Assembly: GCA_033030425.1 (NCBI GenBank)
Contig: JAUFSD010000009.1
Span: 558,001-622,000 of the forward strand
From: Verpa conica
Taxonomy: Eukaryota; Ascomycota; Pezizomycetes; Pezizales; Morchellaceae
Direction of reading: 5' to 3'
DNA length: 64,000 nt
Part shown: positions 1-11,436 of the stretch, one piece after another
Position numbering within the stretch: the first letter of the stretch is position 1
How the letters are laid out: every line of letters begins with the position of its first letter
Position numbers and translations under genes: made by a program
The notes under the pieces: model-generated
The model's database searches: none
The model's input: the letters and a program-made list of their open reading frames with translations, nothing else
What the model was told of the DNA's origin: nothing

Positions 1-1652
1 CAGGAGAGACAGCAAACCATGACGATAACGAATCCGACCACCCAAGCTGGAAGCTTTGCAACCAAAAGGAAGAATGCGAGACCACCGTATTCGCCTGGGG
101 TCCAGACACCTGACCAAGCTGCGATAAGACCTGTGCATGAAACAAGCAACAGGATGACGAAAACTGCAGCAGTAGCCAAGGAAACACCAATCCAGAGATC
201 CTTATCGGTCTTTGACGCAAATGCACGCATCCAGAAACCGGAAATGAACATATCGTTTGTGATAATTGCGACAAGGAGGATATAGATAAGCTGATATCCC
301 AGCTCAGAATCCTGAGTGAGACTCGAGGGACCAATCTTACTACGATCAATAGAAACAGAGGTTCCAATAGCGATAGCGCAGATAATGATTAATAGACCCA
401 TAATAGCACCCTGTATATTATCGGTGATAAACGAGATCCTGAAACCACCGAGGGAGGTATAAATTGAAGTAACGATAACCTCGACAATCATGATCGGCAA
501 TGGGTCAAGTCCAGTCAATGAGCCTAGGACCTGTTGGATCGAGGAGAGTTCGGCAACCATGTACAGAAACATAGTAGCAACTGACAAGAAGCTTAGGTAT
601 AGACTTGTGATAGTTCCAAATCGATCCTTAACCCACATAGTGAGGATAAAACCCTCAGGCGACTTCTGACGGATAATAGGCGTCAATACAGCGAATGCCA
701 TGAGGGGGAGCGCAGAGCATGCAGCATAAGTAATGGCTCCTTGAACACCAGCAATCGTTGCGATTTCAGGGTAAGAAACTAAGATTGATGATCCCAATGC
801 TGTAATAAACCATTAGTATTTACAGCCAAAGTGAGGGGGTGGGGGTTTAAAGATCAGAGGGGGATCCAATTGCTAGAAAAACAGAGAACTCTGGAAATTT
901 ATTAAAAGCTAGAAAGTCAACTTTTAATAGATTTCAGGAATTCTCTTATTCTCCGACGCAATAAGGATCCCGGAAGCGGCAACACGTTTCCCACGCAAGT
1001 ATTAACTTGTTCGAGTGCAAACGGTTCAATCTCAGCCTAGTTCATCCGGTCTCGTCGCAGGGTCTCTCTAAACATCCTTTACGGAGCAAAAAGTTGGATC
1101 CCACGAGCCGAGGACAGAAAACAAAGCGCCCGTAGTGAAGCCACGCAATCCCTCTCTCCCCCCCAAGAACTAGGTGAGAGGGAGGAACCAGCATTTCTTT
1201 TCAACTGCTTTGCATGATACGAACCTGCTCCATTGACTCAAAACAACTTTTATGCATTTGGGAGTTTAAAACGCTCTGATGCTGCCGCTACCTATCATCC
1301 TTGATTGATAGCTGCACTCACCAGAGGCGACAAAATTAAGTGCGACGGGAATAGCTGGGAGTTGTTATGGAATTAGCTATAGAACTTTTTTCTTTTTTTC
1401 CTTCCCATTTGATTGATTACGATAAGGGAATGTAGAGAAAATTAACTACCCACCTGTTTGGGTTCTGCCCGAATGGATAAAATCCATCTTCGTCTGCTTT
1501 CGAAACTTCCATGCTAAGAACAACCCCAAAAAGCTTCAATGCGCCACGTAATTAGAAGAAATCCATATCATCAGAAATATGGATACTTACAGGAAGACTG
1601 CAAATGTAAGGTAGATCAGTGCCTGCGACACGGGCTCAGAAGGCATCCCCAT
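1..1652 (-). CDS. Sodium/solute symporter family transporter (DUR3-like), 3' end beyond window
   Basis: Membrane transporter of the sodium:solute symporter superfamily, probably for urea or another small solute. Exons read on the minus strand: 1652-1591, 1533-1454, 1354-1322 and 799 to the left edge. The joins stay in phase and give an N-terminus MGMPSEPVSQALIYL, then a cytoplasmic segment ending in HSGRTQT, then IPVALNFVAS and a long run of hydrophobic helices. The SSF signature TSLGGFRISFITDNIQG is present, and the segment SYPEIATIAGVQG is shared by fungal relatives. The third intron (1321-800) is unusually long at 522 nt. The substrate cannot be fixed from the sequence. The gene is cut by the window edge after roughly 320 residues. 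Confidence 0.8.
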
Positions 1653-2111
1653 TTTGCTGAATATTCAGAAGAAAAGATACGGTTAGAAGAATTTATAGGT
1701 GTGTTGTAGATCAACTGTGATGAGGATCCAACTGGTGGGGGGGGGGGAGACGGGAGTTATATACCTACCCTATCTACCAGGCCCGAGGGGATTTTTTTTT
1801 CGTCTGTCCCAACCTAGTCCGCTCTCTAATCCTTATCCAGGTGACGTTAAGTCTCGCTTGAGTTATATTGCATGGGGCATGGCGTAATCCCTGCTACATA
1901 GATTAGACTGGTCACATAGAGTACCGTGTGACATCTAAACATTTGGTTGGGAATCGAACCGTCGTGTTTGTGACTCCGTGTGCATTAGAGCCGGGCTATA
2001 TAAGAAGAGTTACTTTGCCGAAGACGAGAACCAGGGAGACTCTGATATTGCTAGCACCACCAAGATATCACATGTTCAGCTCTTATACTATATTTCCCGG
2101 CTAATTAGATA
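1653..2111. other. Gene-free spacer upstream of the symporter
   Basis: Contains the presumed promoter of the minus-strand symporter and a 10-nt G tract near 1737-1748. A tRNA B-box-like motif sits on the minus strand near 1940-1952, but no cloverleaf could be built around it. Nothing else is supported. Confidence 0.5.
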
Positions 2112-3450
2112 TTGTTGGGTAGCAAAAATACCCGTACATTCGCAGAAATGCATGGCAACGCAACTAACCTCTCTGTAAATCAATGAATACCAACAACCAG
2201 AACATGAAATAAAGCCTGATAAAAAAAGGAAAAGTAATTTAGAATACATTAATACTTTGTATACCACCCATCAGCCTCAATTACTGCTTCTACCCTATTA
2301 ACCATAGATTCTGCCAAGGTGTCAAAAACCCCGGATTTTAGCATCTCCCAACAATGAGTAATTGCGTCCTCTATAGCCTGCCTGACATGATCTCCTTTAA
2401 GCTCATACAATTTAGGGTAGTTCTTTTGCAATAGGTTTTTGATAAGTGACCATATGTGTTCAATAGGGTTGAGATCTGGGGAGTACCGGGGGAGGGCTTT
2501 GAGAGTAACACCTTTTTCCAACAACCACCTCATTAAAGGGAGATGAGGCCTAGCATTATCAATAATAAAGAAAATCTCCCCATTAACATGCTCAGGATCA
2601 TTAATTGCCTCTTCCCATACATCAAGAAAAAATGTATCCATAACACTAATCAATGACCGTGAAGTGACTCCCCCACCAGGTGATTCTGGGTCAGGGAAAA
2701 CAGGAAGAAACATGCCATGTTTATGCCCCATAAAACACCCTGTCATCATTTGACTAACTTTTCTCTCCCCTACTCGTGCATTAGGTTCAATGCATTCTTT
2801 AGTCCATTTTTCACGTGGGTATCGGAAGATCCATGAGCGTCGTTTCCCTCCTCCTTGTTCAACCATCACTTCATCTCCCCACATACACTTTGTTTTCCAC
2901 ATTTTTTTAGTCCAGTGCCGATGTGCAATAGCCCAATCAAGCCTCTCCTGTGCAATTTCATCATCAAGATGCATGCGTTCTTTAGCTTGCCATTTACGCA
3001 GGTGTTGCTCGGCAAGACGTCGTCTTATGGTCCAAGTTGACACGTTCGGCGCAACTTTCTCTGCAATATCCTCGAGGGTCTGATGCCGGTCATCTAGTGC
3101 TTCGCGTAACATTTCTTCGTCTTGCTCTTTTGTCGTCTCTCTCGGGCGCCCTCGGCCTTCTTTTTCTTCTCCCGCAGTTGCCGAGCCTAATGGGTGTTTT
3201 TTTGCGTTCTCAACCACAGTGGAAACAGGTATGCCGAGATTTGCCGAGATTTCACGAAATGGTCGGCCATCATGCCTCATACCAGCTATTTCACCTCTCT
3301 GGAATGCGTTTAAGTGTTTTCCCGCAATTGGCTTATGTCTGTGACTCCTTCTGGGTGGCATTGTGTTGTGGTTTGGTATCGTGTTACAATGTCAAGGTGA
3401 CGCGGGTTGTGTTGCTACGCGAATGTACGGGTATTTTTGCTACCCGACAA
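2112..3450 (-). mobile_element. Tc1/mariner-superfamily DNA transposon, apparently intact
   Basis: A 1339-bp element bounded by terminal inverted repeats beginning TTGTYGGGTAGCAAAAATAC. The outer 32 bp match at 31 positions, and weaker similarity continues inward. A TA dinucleotide flanks each end (2110-2111 and 3451-3452), the target-site duplication expected for this superfamily. It contains one uninterrupted transposase frame. Near-identical ends plus an open frame suggest recent insertion. Confidence 0.92.
2249..3361 (-). CDS. Tc1-like transposase, DD32E catalytic spacing
   Basis: Cut-and-paste transposase of 370 residues, no introns. The N-terminal part has paired helix-turn-helix character (FREISANLGIPVSTVVENAKK, then TLEDIAEKVAPNVSTWTIRR). 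The catalytic core shows the first Asp in MWGDE, the second in FIIDNARPH, and the Glu in YSPDLNPIEHIW. Counting residues between the second Asp and the Glu gives 32, not the 34 of typical Tc1/impala elements. It fills almost the whole element and is not broken by stops or shifts, so it may still be active. Confidence 0.92.
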   Translation of the reverse strand: MPPRRSHRHKPIAGKHLNAFQRGEIAGMRHDGRPFREISANLGIPVSTVVENAKKHPLGSATAGEEKEGRGRPRETTKEQDEEMLREALDDRHQTLEDIAEKVAPNVSTWTIRRRLAEQHLRKWQAKERMHLDDEIAQERLDWAIAHRHWTKKMWKTKCMWGDEVMVEQGGGKRRSWIFRYPREKWTKECIEPNARVGERKVSQMMTGCFMGHKHGMFLPVFPDPESPGGGVTSRSLISVMDTFFLDVWEEAINDPEHVNGEIFFIIDNARPHLPLMRWLLEKGVTLKALPRYSPDLNPIEHIWSLIKNLLQKNYPKLYELKGDHVRQAIEDAITHCWEMLKSGVFDTLAESMVNRVEAVIEADGWYTKY

Positions 3451-4356
3451 TATCTATGTCTTACCGCGCGAAAAGACAGCCGATCCGCAATTTATAGAAC
3501 ATGTTGCACTAATGTTGAGGGACATCATACTATGTAGCTGTGTACAAGAAAAAAAAAATATCTTTTAGTGCCAAATGGTATGAATATAGCTTGACATCCA
3601 ATCCTCCAGCATTCCTTAGCCATGGAGTATCACTCACAACATACAACCCTCACACTTCAAAGTAGTTAGAGCAGTCTCAAACTTATCATTTAACCTGGTT
3701 TCTATAGAGCACACTAGATAACACACCGACACACTCTCAAATAGGGTAAACTATTATGCAAGAGACAGCACTGCTAATACAGTCATATTAAATAATTCCG
3801 TCTTCATTTTGACAATCTCAGGGAATGGCCCACACGTACTAATAAACAGTTACACAGCTAGCGAGTACCAAATACTACTATAATCTGTAACCTATGGAGG
3901 CTCATACGGCAGTAGGCCAAACGTCAGACCTTCACTCGCAAGTCAAACCTTAAGAGAGCCCCCCATTACTCTATTGTCTAGCATTATGATAGTACAACTA
4001 ACCCAGAGCACTACCTCTCGAAATCCATCCCTTTGATTACCCCAAAATAAGCAAAGAACCACTCACTGCTATGACTCTAGAGCATTATGAGCTGATCTAT
4101 CAGACTTGAACTAGCTTATTGGGAATATATTTCATCATGTGTATAATTTACTAGTAAATCCATGCACCAACCATTTTATGTTCTAACCAGACCCTATTAT
4201 TAAGAGGTCTCAAATTCTTAATTTTACGATATGCAGTTATACACTCAACCATCAAACTATAGCTAACCAACGAAACCCCATTTTGAACATGCCAACAAAC
4301 GTGCTAATAGACGGAAATTATCTCTCTACTCTATCCTACACCTTCTACCCCCACTA
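3451..4356. other. Gene-free AT-rich spacer
   Basis: About 900 bp between the transposon and the UBX-gene stop. No frame or repeat worth naming was found. Confidence 0.5.
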
Positions 4357-6101
4357 TCATTCCTTCCGATCCTTCCCCTTCTCGTCCCTCTTTGGCTCAA
4401 AATCCAGCTAGCATTTAATCAGTATCACTTACTCAGAATTGGGGAGAGGCAAGGGGACAAAACATACCTGATTCCCATTATAATATTTTCTTCCCTCTTC
4501 TCCTCCAGCACCGTCCTCCGCACCATCGTACAGCGTTCTGATCCTCCCGTTTGCGCTGTTGGCCCTACTCATACTCTGTCCTGGTTCACCGCGGACTTCA
4601 CTTCTGCCAGCGCGGCCTAGCGTTGCGCCCAGGCCTGGTCCTGCAGAAGCGGTCCGTCCCAATACTGCACTAGGTGGAGGGGTAGGGGCGGCGGCAGGTG
4701 CTGGTGCAGGGGGAGTAGGTGCTGGAGTGGCAGAAGAGTACCCGACACCTAACACTGTCGTAACAGCTCCATAAACCAGTCCATAGGCTCTCCCTAGTAG
4801 TCCAACCTCATTACTGGCTCCTCCACCAGAGTAAGCAGTGGTATAGGTTTGTGCCGGGACTAGCACAAGTGTTGCTGTGGGCGCAAGGCCGAGCTCAAGG
4901 AGAGTGCTGTTCTCGTCGCTGAGTGAGAGTGGTTTATTCGGTAAGGGGGCTAGAATCTGGAGGAAACTGTAAGGGTGGTCGCCATCGTTCCTGTTGGAGT
5001 CAAGCCATGTGCGCACGTCTGTGCCGAGCTTTGATTCTGATGGAAATCGGGACTTGAGGGAGGAGCCGTCTAGGAGACGAAATGATATTGCGGTTTCTTT
5101 CGAGGGTGGGCGTGGGGTAGAAGGTTTTGATATATTTTCTTTTGCTGCAGAGGAAGACGAAGCTTGTTGCTCGGCTTCTTTCCGCTTCGCTTCTTTTTGG
5201 CGACGCTCGATTTTGTCGTTCTCAAGGAGCTGTAGGACCCGTTTACGCTCCTCTTGAGCTGCAAGTTGGCGTTTTCGTTGCTGCTCGAGGTATGTTAAGT
5301 TTCCTGATCTCCCGGGAGGGTCAGTGGTGCCGGCTGAGGATTCGCGACGGGCTGCATTTCGTGCGGCGAGGGCGGCACGGTCGGCGGCTGCTTGTTCGGT
5401 ATGCTGGGCTTCTAGGCGGATACGGCGGTCTTCTAGGGCGGCAGCGTAGGCGGAGTTTGTAGTGGAGGCTGGAGGAGGTGTGGGAGAGGACTCTGGGAGA
5501 GGTGTGGAAGCAGGGGACTGAATAGGCTCGCTGGCTACTGGCTGTGATGTGCCAGCTTCAGCTTCTGGAGCTCCTGAAAGAGCGGTTTTGATTCCGGTGA
5601 TGAAGTCCTCTCGCGACGCGCCAGCTACAATATTAGCGATTAATTGCCCGTTCCTGGACTTTTGTTAGCTATATATATCAGACTGCAGAGCTCAGGCCGT
5701 ACTTAATAATGACTAGGTATGGCACAGCTTGTATAGGGCAGAACGCAGCCAGAAACCCGGCCTCGACAGACCCAGCCTGTAGCCGGAGCAACACACACTG
5801 ACTTTGTAGCAATGGCAGCACCTGCAGCTGTGTTAGCCCAGCTCTCGCCCTTCAATGGCTGGAACAGCCTACCTCTGCGTCCCTCATGAACTCTCCTTCC
5901 CACTTCAAGCTCTCCTCGCCATCATCTTAACCGGAAAGCTGTCAGCAAATAGATACCAGATACCGTAGAGTGACGCGTGCAGGGGTGCATACCAGCTGTG
6001 AAGCAAGCAAGGGAGAGTCCCCTCGATATCGCCGTGCCAATAGCAGTCTCGATCGGACCTGAGAAGAAGATACTGTCCGTGTCCGTGCCCGTGTCAGCCA
6101 T
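4357..6101 (-). CDS. UBX-domain protein, UBXN4/erasin-like Cdc48 adaptor
   Basis: Likely adaptor that recruits the Cdc48/p97 ATPase, perhaps at the ER. Five exons: 6101-5993, 5925-5873, 5827-5703, 5653-4468 and 4407-4357; 507 residues. The N-terminus (FFSGPIETAIGTAI, then DDGEESLKWEGEFM and CPIQAVPYLVIIKNGQ) follows the degenerate thioredoxin-like region of human UBXN4. A charged coiled coil follows (about residues 205-260), then the UBX domain (about 275-355, with FRLLDGSSLKSRF and ELGLAPTATLVLVP). The tail is Pro/Ala-rich and ends YNGNQ-LDFEPKRDEKGKDRKE, split by the last 60-nt intron. It is divergently paired with SURF1 across 257 bp. UBXN4 assignment rests on remembered family layout. Confidence 0.85.
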
Positions 6102-6358
6102 GGTTGATGTTTGTGGGGGTTATGTTTAACTGATAAGAGCAAGGATAGGTACATGTAGTCCTTGCCTCGGGGGTTCTCGTCTTGGTGATCCCCGCCACAG
6201 TTGAGGCTCTGTATGTATGCAAGAGGGCCACAGTGAAGCTTGGCTCTGACTTCATGGGCTGGGTGACATTGGGTGATTTCGACATCTCGAGATTCTGCGC
6301 AGAGAGTTCAATGTAAAAACACCGGTTGAGCAATTGACTACAAATTGAAATACCCACC
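6102..6358. promoter_or_regulatory. Shared divergent promoter, UBX gene / SURF1
   Basis: Two start codons pointing away from each other lie 257 bp apart, so the interval must hold both promoters. No specific binding site was recognised. Confidence 0.5.
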
Positions 6359-7478
6359 ATGAGTCGGTCACTATTCCGTACTCTCCACTCTATTCGCCCC
6401 TTCTCCCGTACCCCCAATGGCCTTATCCGCAATATCCCCCGCCGCCGCAATGCCCACTCCCCCGCCGACGACCCAAACTTCACCTCGATTCTTGACCAAC
6501 CCCCACAACTTATTCGTTCTGGTGGTAAAAAACACGGCCCTGGCCTTCTAGTCCTCGGTCCTCACACCTTCCTCCTTAAAAGAACTCTCCCAAATATAAC
6601 TAACACTCCAAAGCTGCAATCCCAATAACTGCCTTCGCCCTCGGTACCTGGCAACTAAAACGTCTCGAATGGAAAACAAATCTGATAACTACTTACTCCG
6701 AGCGTCTCCTCCGCCAACCTCTACCACTCCCACCCCACATCAACACATCCCTCATCCCCGAATTCGACTACCGCCGCGTCATAGCCACCGGCCGCTTCCG
6801 CCATGACCAAGAAATGCTAATTGGCCCACGAGTCCGCGAAGGTGAAAACGGCTACCAAGTCATCACGCCCCTCGACCGCCCAAACGGCGCATCAACGATC
6901 CTCGTCAACCGCGGGTGGATCTCAAAAGATAAGAAGGAGCACAAAAGTAGAGCTCCAGAGTCCCTACCGAGAGGTGAGGTGACGGTCGAGGGGCTTATGA
7001 GAATGCCGTGGAAGAAAAATATGTTTACGCCAGATAATCGCCCGGAGCGTGGGGAGTTTTATTTCCCTGATGTTCGGGGTATGGCGAGGTTGGTGGGGGC
7101 CCAGGAGGTTTGGGTGGAGGAGACGACGGGTGAGTTTTCGTGATCCGGGTGAGTGGTAGGGTGGATCATTGACATATGGTAGATCCCGATTATATCGTCG
7201 CGATGGATAATCAGGCGAAGGGGATCCCGATTGCGAGGGCTGCGGAGGTAAATATTAGGAATAACCATATGCAGTATATAGTAACATGGTAAGAAAAGCC
7301 AGTCTTATTAATCTCTAGCTATAGCGACACAGAGGTAGCTCTAGAAGCCAAAGTTGACATTTGCTCAACACACAGGTACGGCCTCTCCCTCGCCACTTCA
7401 GTAATGTTCTATATCCTCGTCAAGCGCCCACCGCCTAGCATAACCAAGCGAGTGCGCCACTCGAATGAGTGGTCGTGA
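6359..7478 (+). CDS. SHY1: SURF1/SHY1 cytochrome c oxidase assembly factor
   Basis: Inner-mitochondrial-membrane factor for haem a insertion and early assembly of cytochrome c oxidase. Exons 6359-6557, 6614-7129, 7183-7288 and 7376-7478; 307 residues. The Arg-rich N-terminus (MSRSLFRTLHSIRPFSR) looks like a mitochondrial presequence. Family motifs are ALGTWQLKRLEWK after the first membrane helix, YRRVIATGRF, LVNRGWI and the C-terminal helix YGLSLATSVMFYILVKR. The first intron must use a poor donor, CTCG/gtcctc, to keep phase; the other splice sites are ordinary. Confidence 0.93.
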
Positions 7479-7579
7479 TCCAACCACCAGTGGTAACTAT
7501 TGTAACTATTGTACATTTAAAATTCATTCCCTCTTGTATAAAATTACAGTTCTTTCCCTTCATTACTATATCACTTCGT

Positions 7580-9373
7580 TTACGCTTCTTCACCTTCCTC
7601 TACATCCTCGAGCACTTGTTTGGACCGTTTCTTAGCACGTGTAGGCTTCATAAGCGGCATCCGCACCTCCTGTAATAGTTCACGGGGGAGATGCCGCTGG
7701 GCAAGTGAGAAGGCCGTTTTATTGGCCGTAATTTGTCGCTGCCTATTCACACATCAGTTTCCCAGTCCACCTAACCAATCAATCCACATATAAACTCACC
7801 TCTTCAAAAGCATAACAACATCCCCATCCTCAATTGTCTTTCTACCAGCATGCTTCGCATAAGTCGCCAAATCATCAGACACCTGCTCAAAATACGCCTC
7901 AGACGCAGCAACAATCGCACTGAGTGTCTCGTTACTTATGTTAGCACCTCCTGTAAATGTCTGTGCCATCTTCTTGATTGTCGCCCGTGGAAACTGTGGG
8001 ACTGGATGCCCATGACGTGATAGAGGCAGGGGTTTACGCTTCGACTTCGTTTTATTAGAGGCATTGATGGGTCGAGGACCACGGGTACCCGCCTGTTCCG
8101 CAGATGTTTCCTCAAGGTCGAGATCATCCTCATCAAACCGAACAGAATTATCATAGTTCCCATTAAGCTCGAGTGTCCTGCCATCATCCTCATCCTCATC
8201 CAGATCCAGACCTCCAGGCGGTATTGGGAGAAAATACGAATCCCCTTCATCAAACTGTAGCTCTCCCTGCCCCATTGTAACATCTTCCTCCTCATCCCCC
8301 ACAAACCCCATTCTCTCCTCTTCTTCATCCTCGGTTTCATCTCCAATTCCAATATCCTCACCCACCATAACACTATCATCAGCGATAACGACAGTCTCAT
8401 CTCTCACATCCTCCTCAGCCCCCCGTAGTGCATCAAGGTCCGTGAAGCGGTCATCTAGTTCGATCTCGAAGCTCGGCCGTCTACCCAATGGTGCCTCACG
8501 CCGTCCAAACTCGACGCTATGGTGCGTATTATCCAGGTCCTCCAAGGGCACGCTAAACCGTGGCTCCCGCATAGGCCTTATATCATCGAGGCTCTGGTCG
8601 AGCTCCTCAAGGTTCATGCTCAATATCGGTGCTGGCGGGAACTCATCTTCGTCCTCTTCTTCTTCATGCCCAGGGTCTGAATAAAACATGACATCTGAAG
8701 CCCTACGGTCAGGGCCTAGAGTGCTACGTTTTCTCGACGCTGGAACGGGGGTGGGTAGCGGTGTGGGTTCGAAGGGTACACTTGTGGGTGCTAGCTGTCG
8801 ACTTAGTGCTCGTAGGAGGTCCCGGGGTGTTGCGCGGGCCGGAGGGTATCGTCCACTTTTTCTCCGCTCCCGGCCGGGGGTTACGGCTCGTCGTTCGAAG
8901 GCTCGGGCTGCATGGGGGGAGCGGGCGGTGAGTTTGGCGGCTAGACGGCCGGCGCCGGGGGTGCGGCGGACAGAACGACGGACGGAGGGGCCGCCACCTC
9001 CGGCATTTGTGGGGCGTTGTGGGGTTGCTGGGGGGCGGTTGACGACTTTGGCGAGGTTGATGAGTTGCTGCTGGGGTGTGCCAGCGGGGGAGGAGGGGCC
9101 GGCGAGGGAGTTGCGGGGAGTTACGCGGGGGAGCTTTGTAGCGGGGGGCTTAGGGGGTGGAAGCTGTGGTGAGGGGGTGGGAGAGGCCTGTTTAATAGGC
9201 GATGCCTTCGCGGGTATAGCACGAGTAGGAAGGGTAGTCCTTGCGGGAGTGGGAGTCTCTGCCTGAGGCTGCTCGGGAGTAGGCGGGAATTCAGACAGGA
9301 ACTCTGGTGGTGGAGCTGATGGCTGGCGGGCTGGCAGTGCCATTCCAGGCGGAGGAGTCCTCCGGAGTCCCAT
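7580..9373 (-). CDS. cnp20: CENP-T, inner kinetochore histone-fold protein
   Basis: CENP-T homologue, 578 residues, exons 9373-7800 and 7742-7580. In this family the long N-terminal arm contacts the Ndc80 complex and the C-terminal histone fold pairs with CENP-W at centromeric DNA. Here the first ~450 residues are low-complexity (Pro-rich, then Arg-rich, then acidic), with several SP/TP sites. The histone fold starts around residue 460 (FPRATIKKMAQTF, ETLSAIVAASEAYFEQVSDD, TIEDGDVVMLLKRQRQI) and continues in exon 2 with FSLAQRHLPRELLQEVRMP. The final ~20 residues are basic then acidic. The acceptor tgaatag/GCAG, rather than the nearer cag, is needed for phase. Divergent from CMS1. Confidence 0.9.
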
Positions 9374-9654
9374 TGCTTAATTGTAGTTAACTGACTGATC
9401 CGTGGTTTTTGTACAATATCAAATATCGCACTGTTATGCGGTCTCTTTATGTCGTTGTACCAGTGGTCACGAAACCGTCGCGAATGGAAACAAACGATAA
9501 CGCGAAGAGGCTCAACGCACGTGACCAGCCCACCACAGTGTCAGTTACCCGGTCCTCCATACGAAATTTCCAACCCACCAAAGAAGAAAAATGTCCCCAG
9601 AGATCACAGCTTGGGAATTTCCTACCACAAGATACAAAATTACAAAACCACAAA
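9374..9654. promoter_or_regulatory. Shared divergent promoter, CENP-T / CMS1
   Basis: 281 bp between the two opposed start codons. No recognised motif. Confidence 0.45.
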
Positions 9655-10629
9655 ATGGATGACGATTTCGACGGTGCCGAAGTTCGTGTTGAAGATCCTA
9701 AAACCGCCACCACTGTGGGCGACCCACAATCGAAGCGGAAGCGCAAACGAGAAAAAGAGAAGGCAAACAAGCAAGCGGACCCAACCAATGCAGAAAAAAA
9801 GTCTAAAAAGGGAAAAGTCGACAATCCAAAGCTAAAACCAAGCAAAACCGTCACAGTGAAAGATGAAGGTGGTATCAATGAGGATATCGCAAAGATGGAT
9901 CCAAGCCTAATGGCAGACTACGTTGGACAAAGACTAAAGCACTGGGAAAAGAGTCTAAGCAGCGTTGAGCTAGAGGATAAATACCTCCCAGGTCTGTCTT
10001 TACATGCAGCTCCCTGGGGCCTATTTCAATGGTTTACTGATTACTGAGGGAGAAACAGCGAGTGTGTTTGCGGATACAACTCATTGGCAGTCTCAGCGCA
10101 CCCTCGCGAACCTCCCAAACTACCTCGAGAAGTGCTGTAAGGTCGAAGGCACTAAAAAGTTCAGACTCGATAGTGCATCTGAGGCTATGGGATCCCCACA
10201 TACGCTTATCATTACATCTGCCGCTCTCCGCGCTTTCCGGATTTCGACTGCGCTACGGAAGTACCAGTCCAAGAATGTTACCGTCGCAAAACTTTTTGCG
10301 AAACATATCAAGCTACAGGAGAGTATCGAGATGTGTGAAAAAAATAGGCAAGTTCCTAGTGAAAGGGGTAGGGAATATAGAACTAATAGCTTGTGTATAA
10401 TAGGCTTGGAATAGCCGTAGGAACGCCCTCTAGAATCCTTGAAGTCTTAAAAGAAGATGTGCTCAAACTTGGTGACTTGAGATGGATCGTCGTGGACGCG
10501 AGTTATGTTGATAAGAAGGGTTTGGGGGTATTTGGGGTTAGAGAAACGTATACGGGGATTATGGAGTTTTTCGGGCACGAGAAGACTAAAGAGCGGCTCG
10601 AGGGGGGGGTGAAGGTGCTATTTTTCTAG
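9655..10629 (+). CDS. CMS1: CMS1-like small-subunit rRNA processing protein
   Basis: Nucleolar protein associated with 90S pre-ribosomes, with a degenerate helicase-like fold. 285 residues from exons 9655-9991, 10053-10347 and 10404-10629. The start is acidic (MDDDFDGAEV), followed by Lys-rich stretches and family motifs HWEKSLSSVELEDKYLP, TTHW, NLPNYLEK, GSPHTLIITSAALRA, KLFAKHIKL, VGTPSRILEVL and the terminal VKVLFF. The first intron uses acceptor gagggag/AA to restore phase. The second intron begins with GC, not GT (AG/gcaagt). Confidence 0.9.
10348..10403 (+). other. GC-AG intron in CMS1
   Basis: The exon ends AATAG and the intron starts gcaagt, the standard strong context of rare GC donors. 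It ends ataatag. A 56-nt removal joins AG to G and restores the conserved reading NRLGIAVGTPSR. No GT donor nearby gives an open frame. Confidence 0.85.
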
Positions 10630-11436
10630 TCTTTATAGCTTCTGGTATGCAATGTATATATCAAGATGGATTATAATCCATGTAATTTTTACTGTAGGTC
10701 TAGTACCTGGTCTGGGGTTAGAGGCTGCCGAGTGACTATCTGTGATCTACACAAGAAAGCCCTTTATACACTACGAAACTGTAAAAAATCAAGGAGCCAT
10801 GTTCTACTTGCGAAAAAAAAACAGGTAATCCCACAAAATAGAGCAGTGTCGCTTGCTTCCTTGGTTCGTAGCACAGCTATAGTAAGTAGTGTAGTTTATT
10901 TTAGACACGATGAAGATAATAGTCAGTGAGAAAAGAAAATTCTCTTATGCTCTATGACTCGCTTTTGCCGCTCTAGGAATCGTACGCGATTTGTTTATAA
11001 TAAGTAGACCATCGCATGAAATTCACTGAGCTCAATTATTGACTCCTCATAGGTTATCACTCGTAGCGCTTTACTTAAACCCCAAAAGTAGTCCCGTGTT
11101 AGTTTTCGATTATGGAATCGCTCGGCTTCCGGTTTGGGATATGGTGTTGGAGCTCGGATGTTGCGGTGTTTCTTTTCGGTGATTAGCTTTCCGTGCCGTC
11201 CTTGTTCTCGGGCCCCTCATCTAATTTCCCCAAAATTAAGCCCCCAAGTTGGATTCCCTAACCGGGAGAGTTATCAAGCTTATCCGAAGGTAAATTTCCG
11301 GGGAGCCAATGACCAAATATCAAGAATGAGTCTATACACTTTTGAGAAAGAAGAGAGATGGTACATTATATTTCCAGAGACGGGGCCATTATACACATGC
11401 CAATGATAGTGCTCCCTATCTGACACCATTTTTTAC
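10630..11436. other. Gene-free spacer between CMS1 and MBA1-like 3' ends
   Basis: About 800 bp between two convergent genes. No coding or repeat structure supported; probably holds both 3' UTRs and terminators. Confidence 0.45.

Noticed and set aside
1935..2000. tRNA gene on the minus strand with B-box GGTTCGATTCC
   Set aside because: No acceptor or T-stem pairing and no A-box at the right distance; at best a remnant.
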